Assembly (NCBI RefSeq): GCF_900102105.1
Contig: NZ_FNBB01000003.1
Location: 310,001-374,000, forward strand
Source of the DNA: Agrobacterium pusense
Lineage (GTDB): Bacteria > Pseudomonadota > Alphaproteobacteria > Rhizobiales > Rhizobiaceae
Length of the DNA stretch: 64,000 nucleotides
Direction of reading: 5' to 3'
The notes beneath the pieces are model-generated. The model ran no database searches and was not told where the DNA came from. It saw only the letters and a program-made list of their open reading frames with translations. The first letter of the stretch is position 1. Every line of letters starts with the position of its first letter. The translations under genes were made by a program, and so were the position numbers. Shown here one piece after another: positions 37,662-47,182 of this stretch.

Positions 37662-38867
37662 CTATGCCGTGATCGGCCGCCGCAGATCAGCATAAAGTTT
37701 TTCATACGCGGAAATCACCCGTTCCGGCGCGACGCCTTGAGAAATCCGCTCTCTGGTTTGCGCCAACTCTGTGAGAACGGCAGGATTTTTCATGGCCTCG
37801 ATCATACGGGCGGCAAGTTCGTTGGCATTACCTGGCGCAAAAAGGCGGTCCGGCCTGTCGCGGCCAATCTGTTCGGCAACTCCGGCGAGATTGGCTCCAA
37901 TGACAGGGACGCCGCGCAAAATGGCCTCCGCTACCGTTCTGCCGAAAGCCTCCGGCCACAAAGGCGGCACGACGAGGCAATCTATGCCAGCAAAAAAACT
38001 GTCGGCCTCGACATATCCGGGAAAGTCGACGGGCAGGCCTGATGCCTTTCGCTTATAAGTTTCGATGCCGCCGGGCGCTCGACCGGCCATGGTCATTCGC
38101 CAACCTTGCGGGGGCAGGAGCCGCATGGCCCCGATAAGGAGATCGGCGCCCTTGGGTTCTTCGATACGTCCGAGATAACCGAAAACCAGCGGTTCTCCTG
38201 CAACACGGGCTTTGCGGGGGTTCAACGATTCTGGTTGCGCGATGGCGTTCCAGATTATCGCGCGGCGATTTTCAGGAACATGTGTGAAAAAACCCGCCTC
38301 CAGATGGCGTTTCAGAATGTCGCTGCCAACGCCGGTGACAGCATCCACCGCGCCTTGGCAGCGCCGGTGCAGACAGGACAAGGCCCGGCATTTTTTGCTC
38401 CTGCCATCGCAGATATGCCCTTCGTGAAACAGGGAGCCATTGGTGCACATGCTGGTGAAATCATGCAGCGAGTGCACAAGCGGAATACCGCGTCTGCCAA
38501 TCATCGGCCAGATCAGCGGCGTCAGTTCCGAGAGGGAATGGGTATTGACCACATCCGGGCGAAAATCCTCAATGACGCGCGCCAGCCGCTGTACCAGCCG
38601 GGGATCGATCTGGACGGCGACCTTGTAATATTTGCGTTTCCATTCTGCTTGCCGCTCCCAATCCCCAATGAAAAAGGGCGTCGTATGTCCAAGCCGATGA
38701 ATGGCGAAACCGTCTCGCAATTCTGCGGTCTGGCGCTCCCGGGAAATGGCGGCAACCGCGATTGTATGTCCTTTCCCAGCCAAACCCCGGGCAAGGTCTT
38801 CGACGAATATCTCCGCGCCTCCTACGCGGTCGGGAGAAAACAGTGATGTCACCTGCAAGATACGCAT
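37662..38867 (-). CDS. Glycosyltransferase family 4, paralogue of the 48.6-kb transferase
   Basis: A 401-aa GT-B transferase: MRILQVTSLFSPDRVGGAEIFVE at the start, HSLHDFTSMC in the middle, FGYLGRIEEPKGADLL donor site, and WPEAFGRTVAEAILRGVPVIGAN near the end. The N-terminal and middle segments closely parallel the gene at 48623-49846 (same DFRPDV-NTHSL run), suggesting duplication. Start 38867 is used; the upstream open frame is inside the polymerase gene. Last gene of a minus-strand EPS run starting at 44391. Confidence 0.9.
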   Translation of the reverse strand: MRILQVTSLFSPDRVGGAEIFVEDLARGLAGKGHTIAVAAISRERQTAELRDGFAIHRLGHTTPFFIGDWERQAEWKRKYYKVAVQIDPRLVQRLARVIEDFRPDVVNTHSLSELTPLIWPMIGRRGIPLVHSLHDFTSMCTNGSLFHEGHICDGRSKKCRALSCLHRRCQGAVDAVTGVGSDILKRHLEAGFFTHVPENRRAIIWNAIAQPESLNPRKARVAGEPLVFGYLGRIEEPKGADLLIGAMRLLPPQGWRMTMAGRAPGGIETYKRKASGLPVDFPGYVEADSFFAGIDCLVVPPLWPEAFGRTVAEAILRGVPVIGANLAGVAEQIGRDRPDRLFAPGNANELAARMIEAMKNPAVLTELAQTRERISQGVAPERVISAYEKLYADLRRPITA

Positions 38868-38869
38868 GT

Positions 38870-40399
38870 TTAAATTCCTGTGCCGGCGGCCGAGACGGAG
38901 GAAGCGGCATTGGCCGAAGTTTGTCTGCGCCGATCTGCTCCTGGTGGGTGCAGGCAAAGGGTGACGATGGGTGCGAGGAAAACGGCGTAAGCCATGGCGA
39001 AGCCCGGCACTTGCAGTGAAAAATCGAGGGACGAGTGCAGCGCCACCAGCAGCAGCCCGGCGAGGCCGAGATGCGAGGCATAACGATAAGTTTTGCGCCT
39101 GCGGGCCCCGCGAATGAAAATAAGCAACTGGCCGAACAGGAAAAATGCCGCATAAAACGGGAAAGCGGCTCCGAGGGTCAGCAAGCCCTCGGCATACACA
39201 TTATGGGCATGGGTGACGACGGCATCGACGCCGCATTGCGCGGAATGATAGGGAGCGTAGGTTTCTGAAAAGCTGGCCAGCCCCGCGCCCAGGGGCCAGT
39301 TATCCGTTATCGCGCGTGCAATACCGGGCATATAGCAGAAGCGCATGTCGTCTTCGAGGCGTGTTTCCATACGCAGCGCTACACGATTTGCAAAAAGGGC
39401 GAAGAGGCCGATGGCGATGGCGAGCAGGATTGCTGCGCGTCGTCTGGAGCCGCGTCTTCTGCGCCGTGAGGGCGCGACATTCCGGCCGGGCCCGGGAGAG
39501 TTGAAAACGATGAGAAATATGAGCAAAAGCAGCGCCGCGAAACTGGACATGATGCCCGCGCGTGATCCCGTCAGCAACAGGGCGATGAAACAGAACCCGG
39601 TCAGAAGGCTGATGAAGGCGGCGTGGCGGATGAGGCGTTTTTGATCGCCCGGCACCGTCAGGCGGTTTGCCACAAGCGCTCTCACCCTTCCCCAATCCGG
39701 AGCCGCCAGCTTGTTATTCAGCAGCACCACAAGCGTGAGCAGGATAAGCCCGAAGAAAGTCGCCGCCGTATTGCGGTTGACGAAGAGTCCCGTCAGGCTG
39801 CCGAGATAAAAACGCTTTTGAATAAGGCCGAGCATATCGGGAAACAGGAGAAATTGCAGGATCGCGCCCAGCGAAAGCCAGCCGCCGGCGATTGCGAACC
39901 ATCGCAGTGCTTTTGCCGCACGCTCGTCCGTATTACAGATCACGAGCCCGGTCATGAAGGCGCCAAAGGGCAAGGCGGCGCTCAGCAGGCCCAGCCAATC
40001 ATCTGCCGGCGTGAGCGAGATCGTGGCCGCGGGTGCCACCTGCGTAAACATCGCTGCGGCGGACCAGGCGGGGTTGGGCGGCAATATGCCGTGCCTGGCG
40101 GATGTCTGAAGCAAGACCTGAAGTATCAGTGCGCCGAGCAGAAGACAGGCCGCTGCCAGGGCCTTCCCTATGGCGGGCTGGGGCGGGCCGAAGAGAGGCA
40201 GGGCGGCAAGGAGCAGCAGATAGGCGGCGAATGTGATGACGATCCGGCTTTCGGTGTCGGTTGCGCCGCGATTGAGCAAGGCAAGCAGGAATATGGTCCA
40301 GAAAGCGATCGTGACGATTGCCTGGGCGCGATGCAGAACAAATGCCGGCCGGGGCGGCGAGGATGACAGCAATTCCGGTGGAGCGTCGAGGGTCTGCAT
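38870..40399 (-). CDS. O-antigen ligase family protein (second Wzy-like)
   Basis: A 509-aa polytopic protein with about 12 helices. The large periplasmic loop contains the Wzy_C marks LLTGSRAGIMSS, NWPLGAGLASF and VVTHAHNVYAEGLLTLG. It is a polymerase or ligase of the polysaccharide repeat. An arginine-rich cytoplasmic loop (APSRRRRRGSRRRAA) is unusual and may interact with partners or nucleic acid by charge only. It is 2 bp upstream of the transferase gene. Confidence 0.85.
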   Translation of the reverse strand: MQTLDAPPELLSSSPPRPAFVLHRAQAIVTIAFWTIFLLALLNRGATDTESRIVITFAAYLLLLAALPLFGPPQPAIGKALAAACLLLGALILQVLLQTSARHGILPPNPAWSAAAMFTQVAPAATISLTPADDWLGLLSAALPFGAFMTGLVICNTDERAAKALRWFAIAGGWLSLGAILQFLLFPDMLGLIQKRFYLGSLTGLFVNRNTAATFFGLILLTLVVLLNNKLAAPDWGRVRALVANRLTVPGDQKRLIRHAAFISLLTGFCFIALLLTGSRAGIMSSFAALLLLIFLIVFNSPGPGRNVAPSRRRRRGSRRRAAILLAIAIGLFALFANRVALRMETRLEDDMRFCYMPGIARAITDNWPLGAGLASFSETYAPYHSAQCGVDAVVTHAHNVYAEGLLTLGAAFPFYAAFFLFGQLLIFIRGARRRKTYRYASHLGLAGLLLVALHSSLDFSLQVPGFAMAYAVFLAPIVTLCLHPPGADRRRQTSANAASSVSAAGTGI

Positions 40400-40472
40400 G
40401 ATGTTCGGCTTTTGAGATCTGCTTGTTGTGGTGACGATGAACTAAAGAAAGGACTTGGCGCTTCCGTGTATC

Positions 40473-41150
40473 TCAGGGCCGTGGTTTGGCGCTTTGCATG
40501 CCGGTCCGAAGCTCCGGGGCGCAGACATGCCGCAACGACCATCGCAATATTTCTCCCTGCCTGCCGCAGACAATCGCGGTATCGGCTTCACGGGCCGCCT
40601 CAGCCTGCGGTAGGGCGCTTTTGGTAAATTGTTGCCAGATGACGAAGCGCCCGCGGATCAGATTGGCATCGGCGGGGCCATAAAGCTGGGAGAAATTCGT
40701 CAGCACGGCGATTTCCATGGCAGATGCGTTGCGCAACGAGCGAACCATGGCGAGGCGCAGCCAGACATCGCCATTGGCGGGAAGACACGACAGGGCGTGG
40801 CGCATATAGGTTTCGGCAAAACCGAGGCGCATGGCATCCGCTTCTGGCGATGCATCCCCGGCATGGGCGTCGATATCGGCAAGCACGAGCCGCATCCCGG
40901 CCTTGATGATATCCCAACGGCAGATTTTTTCGGCAATGACGGGCTGCAGACCCTCGACGGTTTTCGTCAGCAGATCGGGAGAGAGACCATTGTCCTCGTC
41001 GGCAATGCGCGCCAAAGCGATGATATCGGAAAATCGTCGTGTTTCGGAAAAAGCCTGGGCCGCGAGCAACAACACAAATAGCGAAACGATCAATACCGGC
41101 GTGACCGTCAGGACCCTGCGCAGGCTCGGCACGCCAGCGGTCCTAGTCAT
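40473..41150 (-). CDS. Membrane-anchored protein of EPS operon, unknown function
   Basis: A 225-aa protein with one N-terminal membrane helix (VLTVTPVLIVSLFVLLLAAQAF) and a helical, probably periplasmic remainder with TPR-like spacing (AETYMRHALSCLPANGDVWLRLA). No family assigned. Its start overlaps the end of the kinase gene by 8 bp, so it is translated with it. A role in assembly or export of the polysaccharide is likely from position only. Confidence 0.75.
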   Translation of the reverse strand: MTRTAGVPSLRRVLTVTPVLIVSLFVLLLAAQAFSETRRFSDIIALARIADEDNGLSPDLLTKTVEGLQPVIAEKICRWDIIKAGMRLVLADIDAHAGDASPEADAMRLGFAETYMRHALSCLPANGDVWLRLAMVRSLRNASAMEIAVLTNFSQLYGPADANLIRGRFVIWQQFTKSALPQAEAAREADTAIVCGRQGEILRWSLRHVCAPELRTGMQSAKPRP

Positions 41151-43401
41151 GATAATATCGCGTGTAGCGGGAATGATAATATTCGCTTGAACCGTAAGCC
41201 CGGTAAAGCTTGAGCTTCTCCGTGTCGACCTTGTTGAGAATGACGCCCAGACATTTCTTGCGGATTTGAACTTCGTTTTCGATGGTGTTGCGAACCGCCC
41301 GCCGTGCGGTTTTGCCCCATTCCGTGACGAAAACGAAGCCATCGATCCGGCCGGCCATCGCCCGCGCATCAACAACGGGGCCAAGTGGCGGCAGGTCGAC
41401 GATGATGTAATCGAAGGCCCCGCTTGCCTCGGCCAGCAGGCGGTGCATCTGCGCGGAAGTCAGGAGTTCCGAGGAGTGCGGGACACGCTGCTTGACGACC
41501 GTGGGCAGGAAAGCAAGCCGAGTCTTTTCATCATGCACAAGCGCATCGCGGATGGAGCGACCTTCCAGCAGCACTTCAAGCAGGCCTGCTGTCGCGTGGC
41601 GGGCAAGGGCGCGGGTGGCGCCCGGGTTGCGAATATCCGCATCGAGCAGCAGCACCCTTGCGCCCTGTGCGGCCAGAAGCTGCGCGAGATTGATGGAAAT
41701 TGTCGATTTTCCCTCACTCGGCAGGGCGGAGACGACGCCGACGACCCTGGCGCCGTTTTTTGCCGCTATGCCGAGATCGATCGCCAGCCGCGTGCTGCGC
41801 AGTGTTTCGGCGAAGGAGGAGAGCGGGTGGTCTACGGCATAACGGGCAACGCCGGTGGGGCGCGTGACGGTTGGGCCGCCATCTTGCCCTCTCGGTTCCG
41901 TGTCTGTGGCCAGCTTGTTCGGCACAAGCGGTGTATTGCCCAGAAATTCCAGGCCAAGCACGTCGCGGACCTGCTCCCCCGTGCGAAAAAAGCGATCGCG
42001 GAATTCGCGGAACATGGCGACGCCGCCGCCCGCGGCCGCGCCCATGATCATGAACAGCGCCAGAATGAGCGCCTTGTTCGGCTTGCTCGGCGTTCTCGGC
42101 GGTACGGCCTTGGAGATCACGCGCGCTTCCGTCACCGGGAAGGACTGCTGCTGCATGGCCTCCTGATAACGCTGCAGGAATGTCTGATACATGTTCTTGT
42201 AGGTTTCCGCCTCGCGCTGCAATTCGCGAAGCTGAACCTGCGTCTCGCCAGCGGAGTTGCTGATATTGGTGGCCTTGGCGACGGTTTCGGCCAGGGATTT
42301 CTCCCTGGCTTCGGAAACTTCCAGATCGCTCTTATAACTTTGCGCGATACGGCTGATTTCCTGGAACATCAGCCTGCGATATTCCTGCATCTCGTTGCGC
42401 AGACGCACCGCCTGCACATGGTTGGCGCCCAGCCGGCCGGTGATCTCGGCTTCGACCTTCGAGGATTCGAGATATTTCTTCCGCAGGTCGTTTGCGACTG
42501 AACTGTCGAGAATATCCGTCACGACCGCATCGACATCGTCGGTGGCGAGGATGTGTTCGATACGTTGCACTCTTGCCCGCGCCCTGGCGGTTTCCGATTG
42601 CGCCAGGATAAGCGCGCTGTTCGACTCCGCCAGCTGCTGGTCGGAAAGCAGCCCGTTATTGCCGGTCGAGATCAGGTTATGCTCAGCACGGAATTTCTGG
42701 ACGGCGAGGTCGGTGTCGAGCGCCCTCTGGCGCAGTTCGGCAATGCGATCGGACAGCCAGTCGCTCGCCCGCCTCGTTGCCTCATATTTGGAGTTCAGCT
42801 TGTCCACCAGATAGGCTGCGGCGACCGCGTTGACGATCTGCGCTGCAAGGACCGGCGACGTCGAATTATAGGTGAGTTCCAGCGCATAGGTCCGGCCGAT
42901 ACGCTTGACGCTGAGACCCTGCAGCAACCGGTCCGAAAGACCCCTTTTCAGGGTTCCGTCATCCACTACCGCCTCTTTTGTCGCCGGCGCGAACCATTGC
43001 GATACGTTGACAAGTGAGCGGATGGTGCTCAGCACGGAGCTTAGGAACGAGGCGCGTGTCGCCCTGAATTCCTGGTTTTCCGTCAGGTTGAGGCTGTCGA
43101 CCACGGCGAGGCCGATGGTTTCCGATTGCAGCACCTCGACCTGGCTGAGAATGGACGCCTCGTCCTCGATCACGCCCCCGATCGTCGAAAGCTGTTCGAC
43201 AACCTGGCTGTTGTTGCGGTCTATCAAAAGGGTTGCAGTAGCCGAATAGATCGGAACGGCTGTGGCTGCGAAAGCAAGGCCGATTGCCCCGGCAACGGCG
43301 ACGGCCGCCAGCACGATGCGCCACTGACGGCGAACTGTCGCAAGTGCGGCATCTATATCGATAAAGTCAGCCGTAAAGCCGTTTTTATCGAAATCGGCCA
43401 T
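41143..43401 (-). CDS. ExoP/Wzc-like polysaccharide co-polymerase with tyrosine autokinase
   Basis: A 752-aa inner-membrane protein: an N-terminal Wzz domain with TM1 (about 25-50), a long periplasmic coiled-coil (about 190-420), TM2 near 455, then a BY-kinase domain with Walker A SALPSEGKST, Walker A' LLLDADIR and a C-terminal tail with seven tyrosines in the last 20 residues (e.g. SSEYYHSRYTRYYHD). In ExoP and Wzc, cyclic phosphorylation of such a tail controls chain length and export. Start MADFDKNG is preferred to nine codons earlier. Works with a Wzy and an outer-membrane channel; the channel is not in this window. Confidence 0.93.
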   Translation of the reverse strand: MADFDKNGFTADFIDIDAALATVRRQWRIVLAAVAVAGAIGLAFAATAVPIYSATATLLIDRNNSQVVEQLSTIGGVIEDEASILSQVEVLQSETIGLAVVDSLNLTENQEFRATRASFLSSVLSTIRSLVNVSQWFAPATKEAVVDDGTLKRGLSDRLLQGLSVKRIGRTYALELTYNSTSPVLAAQIVNAVAAAYLVDKLNSKYEATRRASDWLSDRIAELRQRALDTDLAVQKFRAEHNLISTGNNGLLSDQQLAESNSALILAQSETARARARVQRIEHILATDDVDAVVTDILDSSVANDLRKKYLESSKVEAEITGRLGANHVQAVRLRNEMQEYRRLMFQEISRIAQSYKSDLEVSEAREKSLAETVAKATNISNSAGETQVQLRELQREAETYKNMYQTFLQRYQEAMQQQSFPVTEARVISKAVPPRTPSKPNKALILALFMIMGAAAGGGVAMFREFRDRFFRTGEQVRDVLGLEFLGNTPLVPNKLATDTEPRGQDGGPTVTRPTGVARYAVDHPLSSFAETLRSTRLAIDLGIAAKNGARVVGVVSALPSEGKSTISINLAQLLAAQGARVLLLDADIRNPGATRALARHATAGLLEVLLEGRSIRDALVHDEKTRLAFLPTVVKQRVPHSSELLTSAQMHRLLAEASGAFDYIIVDLPPLGPVVDARAMAGRIDGFVFVTEWGKTARRAVRNTIENEVQIRKKCLGVILNKVDTEKLKLYRAYGSSEYYHSRYTRYYHD

Positions 43402-43448
43402 CGTCAGTGGATCGTGCCTTTGCAACAACTGTCAGCCTCGCTTTTTTA

Positions 43449-43467
43449 GGCAGGCACAGGGCCTGCC
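43449..43467. terminator. Small intercistronic hairpin upstream of exoP-like gene
   Basis: GGCAGG and CCTGCC (6-bp stem, 7-nt loop) lie in the 132 bp between the secreted-protein gene and the kinase gene. There is no T-run in the direction of transcription, so it is more likely to modulate the downstream genes or stabilise RNA than to be a full terminator. Confidence 0.35.
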
Positions 43468-43533
43468 AAAGTCCCGGTTGCATCACGTTTCGGGCGATCG
43501 CCGCTCCCGTAGGGATCGGCAAGGCCGGACCTG

Positions 43534-44391
43534 TTAAACGGGGCTGGTGCTGACCGGCGTACTGGTGCTGCCGGTGGAAAGCGATCTGCCACGGCCGGCA
43601 GGCGCGCCTGTTCCACCGGACTGCGCGGTACCCGCCCCGGTCTGGCCGCCCGCCGAACCACCGACGCTGTTGCCGCTCGCAGGAGTGGAGCCCGCGCCGC
43701 CGATCGGCGAGGCGGCTGCTGCGGCCGCGGGTGCTGCTGCCGCAGCCGGGCCGGCCGCGGTTCCTTCAATGTTTTCGCTGAAGGCGATCAGCAGATCGGA
43801 AGGTACGCCGGCGCCCTTCGTCTGCAGCTGAATGGCGGCCGCAAGGATCGTGTTGTTGTTCTGCATCGCCGCGGAATAGGCAAGCGCCAGACCTTCGCCC
43901 ACCACTTCCGAGAAATCCTTGTTGCCGACCTTCTGTGCCAATGCGACGACGGCGGGCAACTGGCTGGAGTCGCTCAGTACAAGTGCGGAAATCTGCTCGG
44001 AAAACTGCGCGGCACTGGTGGAGACGGCGATGATCGGAAATCCGCCCGTCACCTTCGCCGCCAGCTCGGCCGTGGCGGCATCGGTGCTGGAAGCGACGGC
44101 GATCAGATCCCTGACCGTTGGCGACGTCGGAGACTGTTTGAACGCTTCAGCGGCGGCAAGGGGAACCATGTCCGGACTGGTCGTGTTCACCCGCCCCAGA
44201 AAGGCGGCGGTGCTTTCATCGGGGGATTTGACCGGTGCGCCTGTCGCCACGCTCTGGGCGGGCGCGGCCTGCTGCTGCGGCGCGCCTGGCGCAGGTTCGA
44301 CATTCTGTGCATGGGCTGAGGCGGAAACTATAACCGTGCCGATAATCAATATCGCACAGGTGAGCGCCGAGCCATTAAGAAGGCGAGACAT
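43534..44391 (-). CDS. Secreted Ala/Gly-rich protein at head of the EPS kinase operon
   Basis: A 285-aa exported protein: signal peptide 1-28 (LTCAILIIGTVIVSASAHA), a helical middle domain (about 60-205), and a low-complexity tail of Ala, Gly, Ser, Thr and Pro (about 208-285). No enzyme motif is seen. It directly precedes the ExoP-like gene, and its leader has the AT-rich motif found before other EPS genes. Possibly periplasmic or surface-bound scaffold for polysaccharide export. The start is ATG 44391; the GTG just before it is less likely. Confidence 0.75.
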   Translation of the reverse strand: MSRLLNGSALTCAILIIGTVIVSASAHAQNVEPAPGAPQQQAAPAQSVATGAPVKSPDESTAAFLGRVNTTSPDMVPLAAAEAFKQSPTSPTVRDLIAVASSTDAATAELAAKVTGGFPIIAVSTSAAQFSEQISALVLSDSSQLPAVVALAQKVGNKDFSEVVGEGLALAYSAAMQNNNTILAAAIQLQTKGAGVPSDLLIAFSENIEGTAAGPAAAAAPAAAAAASPIGGAGSTPASGNSVGGSAGGQTGAGTAQSGGTGAPAGRGRSLSTGSTSTPVSTSPV

Positions 44392-44399
44392 CACAACTC

Positions 44400-44415
44400 T
44401 CCAAATTTTTAAAAT
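44400..44415 (-). promoter_or_regulatory. AT-rich EPS leader motif, copy 1
   Basis: TCCAAATTTTTAAAAT lies 9-24 bp before the start of the secreted-protein gene; its GGA end in coding direction merges with the ribosome site. Nearly the same sequence occurs before the acyltransferase at 48304, and a looser form before 45690. Possible MucR/Ros-type or RNA-level control element. Confidence 0.4.
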
Positions 44416-44574
44416 ACGACTTTAATTACGCGCAACGCCGATATGGTTATTCAGCACTTAAAATGTTCTTCTTAGATCGCATAGGCTAGGCGGCGGATCA
44501 AGTGCTAAAATACTCTGGGCGCAGTAACTCTGAATACAATTAACGGCTGCCTTCACCGACTCCCATGTTCACCA

Positions 44575-45690
44575 TCAAGACGTGACCGTTTTTGCCCGCC
44601 GCGTCTTAAACTGGCTTCTGAGCCATTCTGTTGTAGGCTTCTCTACGAAGAGGTGAAAGAGGTGTGCGATGGTGATCGTTATTCCGATAACGGAAATATA
44701 GATGGCGCTACTCCATTGCTGTTGAATCTCCACGACGTTGAGAATCCCCTTTAAAACTAGAAAAATAAACGGGTGAAGCAAATAAAGCGCATAAGAGGAG
44801 TCTCCGAGCGCCGAAATGGGCCGCGCGAAACGAGGCAGACCGATCTCTCGTGTCAACGTGGCTGCAGCCATCAAAAGAAAGGCACCGCCGCCGAGAACGG
44901 AAAGGCGAGGAAAGGAATAGAAACCAGGGTTACCATAGGATTCGAAAATGCGCAGATCTATGAGGCTCCAGACGGCCAGCCCGCAAAGGCCGACCGCAGC
45001 GCCGATTACCGGGTTGAGGCTGACCCCTCTAAGGTAGGCGACGGCCAGGAACATTCCTCCAACAAATTCGAGAACGATGGGTTGAAGCCAAAAGCTGAAC
45101 GGCAACGCCACATTGAAGAACAAGCCCACTAGGACGCCACTGACCAAGGCCGCCGCCACATATAAAACGGCACGTTCCATTGATAGAACGATGAACAGTG
45201 CGAATATTGCGTAAAAAAACATCTCGTAGTTCAGTGTCCACCCAAGATCGAGTATTGGGAACGGATACCTATCGCCATATCCCATGCTGTCATAAGGAAT
45301 GAAGAAATAAGACGTGAGGATAGACTCGAGTGACGGGAAGGACTTAATACCGAGAATGGCCGCTGCTGCCAGTGCTACAAGGCGCAAGGTAAGAGCGAAC
45401 CAGTAAAGGGGGACAATGCGTATAAGTCTACGGAGCAGAAAGGCCGATCTGCCCCCTGATTTCGTGAAATAGGACTGGGAAGCATAGACGATTACAAAAC
45501 CGGAGATGACGAAAAACAAGTCGACGCCGGCGCCCAACTTCTCCGTTGGCAGCGGAAAAAGAGAAAAGTTCCAGTTGGCATGGGCATGCAGCGCAACGAC
45601 CATCGTGGCCGCCACCGCGCGCATCAACTGAAGGGTATCGAGGCGTCTTGATCCGCCTACAAAAGACGTTTGAGATATTTGCGTTCTCAT
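44575..45690 (-). CDS. Acyltransferase family 3 (OafA/ExoH-like)
   Basis: A 371-aa integral membrane acyltransferase with about 10 helices. The AT3 marks are the N-terminal LMRAVAATMVVALHAHANW (catalytic-type His) and GAGVDLFFVISGFVIVY. AT3 proteins move acetyl or succinyl groups from the cytoplasm onto surface glycans. The base composition of the gene is more AT-rich than that of its neighbours. It follows the glycosidase gene by 117 bp. Confidence 0.9.
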   Translation of the reverse strand: MRTQISQTSFVGGSRRLDTLQLMRAVAATMVVALHAHANWNFSLFPLPTEKLGAGVDLFFVISGFVIVYASQSYFTKSGGRSAFLLRRLIRIVPLYWFALTLRLVALAAAAILGIKSFPSLESILTSYFFIPYDSMGYGDRYPFPILDLGWTLNYEMFFYAIFALFIVLSMERAVLYVAAALVSGVLVGLFFNVALPFSFWLQPIVLEFVGGMFLAVAYLRGVSLNPVIGAAVGLCGLAVWSLIDLRIFESYGNPGFYSFPRLSVLGGGAFLLMAAATLTREIGLPRFARPISALGDSSYALYLLHPFIFLVLKGILNVVEIQQQWSSAIYISVIGITITIAHLFHLFVEKPTTEWLRSQFKTRRAKTVTS

Positions 45691-45807
45691 CTTTCTACAA
45701 ATTTATAAAAAATTATGACGCTCATAAGAGTAAAAAACATGGAGCTACTATCATGCCAAATAGCAGTTTCATGCAATGCACAAAATCCGGCGCTACAACA
45801 TTTTCGT

Positions 45808-47136
45808 TCAAAAAACTTCCAGCACCGTCAACTGGTCGCTGACGGCAAGCCGATATTGCCCGCCTTCCTGCGGAATAACGCGCTGGATAACGGAGCCGTC
45901 GTCCTGAAACCGGTGGGCAATCACCTGGCTGTGTGGACCGGTAACGATAAAGCTTGCTGCACGTTCGGCTGGCGGGTTTTCGATCTGCGCCGGCCATTGC
46001 CAGCCCGATATTGCAAGCCACACCGGCACAAGCAGCGCGCCATCCGGTCGCGACAGTCTCAGGGAAACACTTTCGGAGGCGCTTTCGATGAATTCGAGCT
46101 GGCATTGCGTGGGCGCGGTCTGGCGTCTTGCCGTCAGGAGCGAGAGCAGGGCGCGAACCGCCTCATAGGCGGCGGTGCGGCTCAGATCGTGGCGCAGCAG
46201 GCCGAAGGAGGACTCGGGATTGGTGTCATCCTGGGCGAAGCTTGACACCATTTCATAGATATATGTCCGGCGGATACCATTGATGAAGCACCACAGGAGC
46301 GTGCGCGGCATGTAGCGCGCCCTTATTCCTTCGGTGACAGGAAAATGAAAGCTCTGGGTCTTCAGGGCGCTATGGTAGCCGATTTCGGTGGCGAGCGTCG
46401 GCCTGCCCGCTGCTATGTGCGCGGAAGCGGCAAGAGACTTCGAGAGGGCGCCCGGCCCGGTCGTTTCGGGGTGTTCCATCCCCGCATAGGGATGAATATT
46501 GCCATATTGGCAAACCTTGGTGAGATCAAACGCCAGCGCCCGGTTGCTGAGGACATAGCTTGGCGCGGCAAGGGGAATTTCCCTGAGCGCGGGGTTTGCG
46601 CGGATCGCGTCGTGCAATGCCGTCTGATGTTGCGCCGAAAGGCGCGGCGCATTTTGCGGATCGGACGTAAGCACGGGTTCGTTGCTGCCTTCGAAAACCT
46701 CGATGCCGCCATCGCACCAGTCGTAGAAATCCACGAGCCTGTCCAATGGCGTGCTCAGATAGGGGTTGAGATCGTCAAAACAGATGACGGTGAGGCGCAG
46801 GCCTGACGCAACGATCTGGCGCAGCCGCTTAAAGGAGGCGCTTTCCCGGCGGTCTTCAGGAAAGATGATGCCTTCGTCGCGTAAATGGCGCACTCCGAGA
46901 GCCTTGAGTTCCGGAAGGATGTGGTCGAATTGTTCCGGATAGACACCACGTGTGCGGGTGAAATGGCCGCACACTCCGACGCTGTCCAGAAATGCCTCGG
47001 TATTGGCAGAAAAATCGGCTTTGACCTGCGCCGGTGCGGCACGCAGACCACCGGCTGCGGCGAAGGCGAAAGAGGCTGCAGACAGCAATGTGCGTCGCGT
47101 CATGGAGCGAGCACCGACAGGCCTGTTTTCTTTCAT
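45808..47136 (-). CDS. Tat-exported clan-A-like glycoside hydrolase in EPS cluster
   Basis: A 442-aa protein. The N-terminus has a twin-arginine signal (MTRRTLLSAASFAFAAAGG). A TIM-barrel glycosidase pattern follows: VFEGSNEP with the acid/base Glu (Glu153) and ATEIGYHS with a likely nucleophile Glu (Glu251), then a small C-terminal beta domain. This spacing fits clan GH-A (GH5/39/79-like), but the exact family is not recognised. It probably trims or edits the polysaccharide in the periplasm. Start 47136 has GGAG at 6 bp. It lies 46 bp after the acyltransferase gene. Confidence 0.75.
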   Translation of the reverse strand: MKENRPVGARSMTRRTLLSAASFAFAAAGGLRAAPAQVKADFSANTEAFLDSVGVCGHFTRTRGVYPEQFDHILPELKALGVRHLRDEGIIFPEDRRESASFKRLRQIVASGLRLTVICFDDLNPYLSTPLDRLVDFYDWCDGGIEVFEGSNEPVLTSDPQNAPRLSAQHQTALHDAIRANPALREIPLAAPSYVLSNRALAFDLTKVCQYGNIHPYAGMEHPETTGPGALSKSLAASAHIAAGRPTLATEIGYHSALKTQSFHFPVTEGIRARYMPRTLLWCFINGIRRTYIYEMVSSFAQDDTNPESSFGLLRHDLSRTAAYEAVRALLSLLTARRQTAPTQCQLEFIESASESVSLRLSRPDGALLVPVWLAISGWQWPAQIENPPAERAASFIVTGPHSQVIAHRFQDDGSVIQRVIPQEGGQYRLAVSDQLTVLEVF

Positions 47137-47182
47137 CAACATCTCCTGCCGTTATTCGTGCTGACTATGTTCCTATCTCAAT

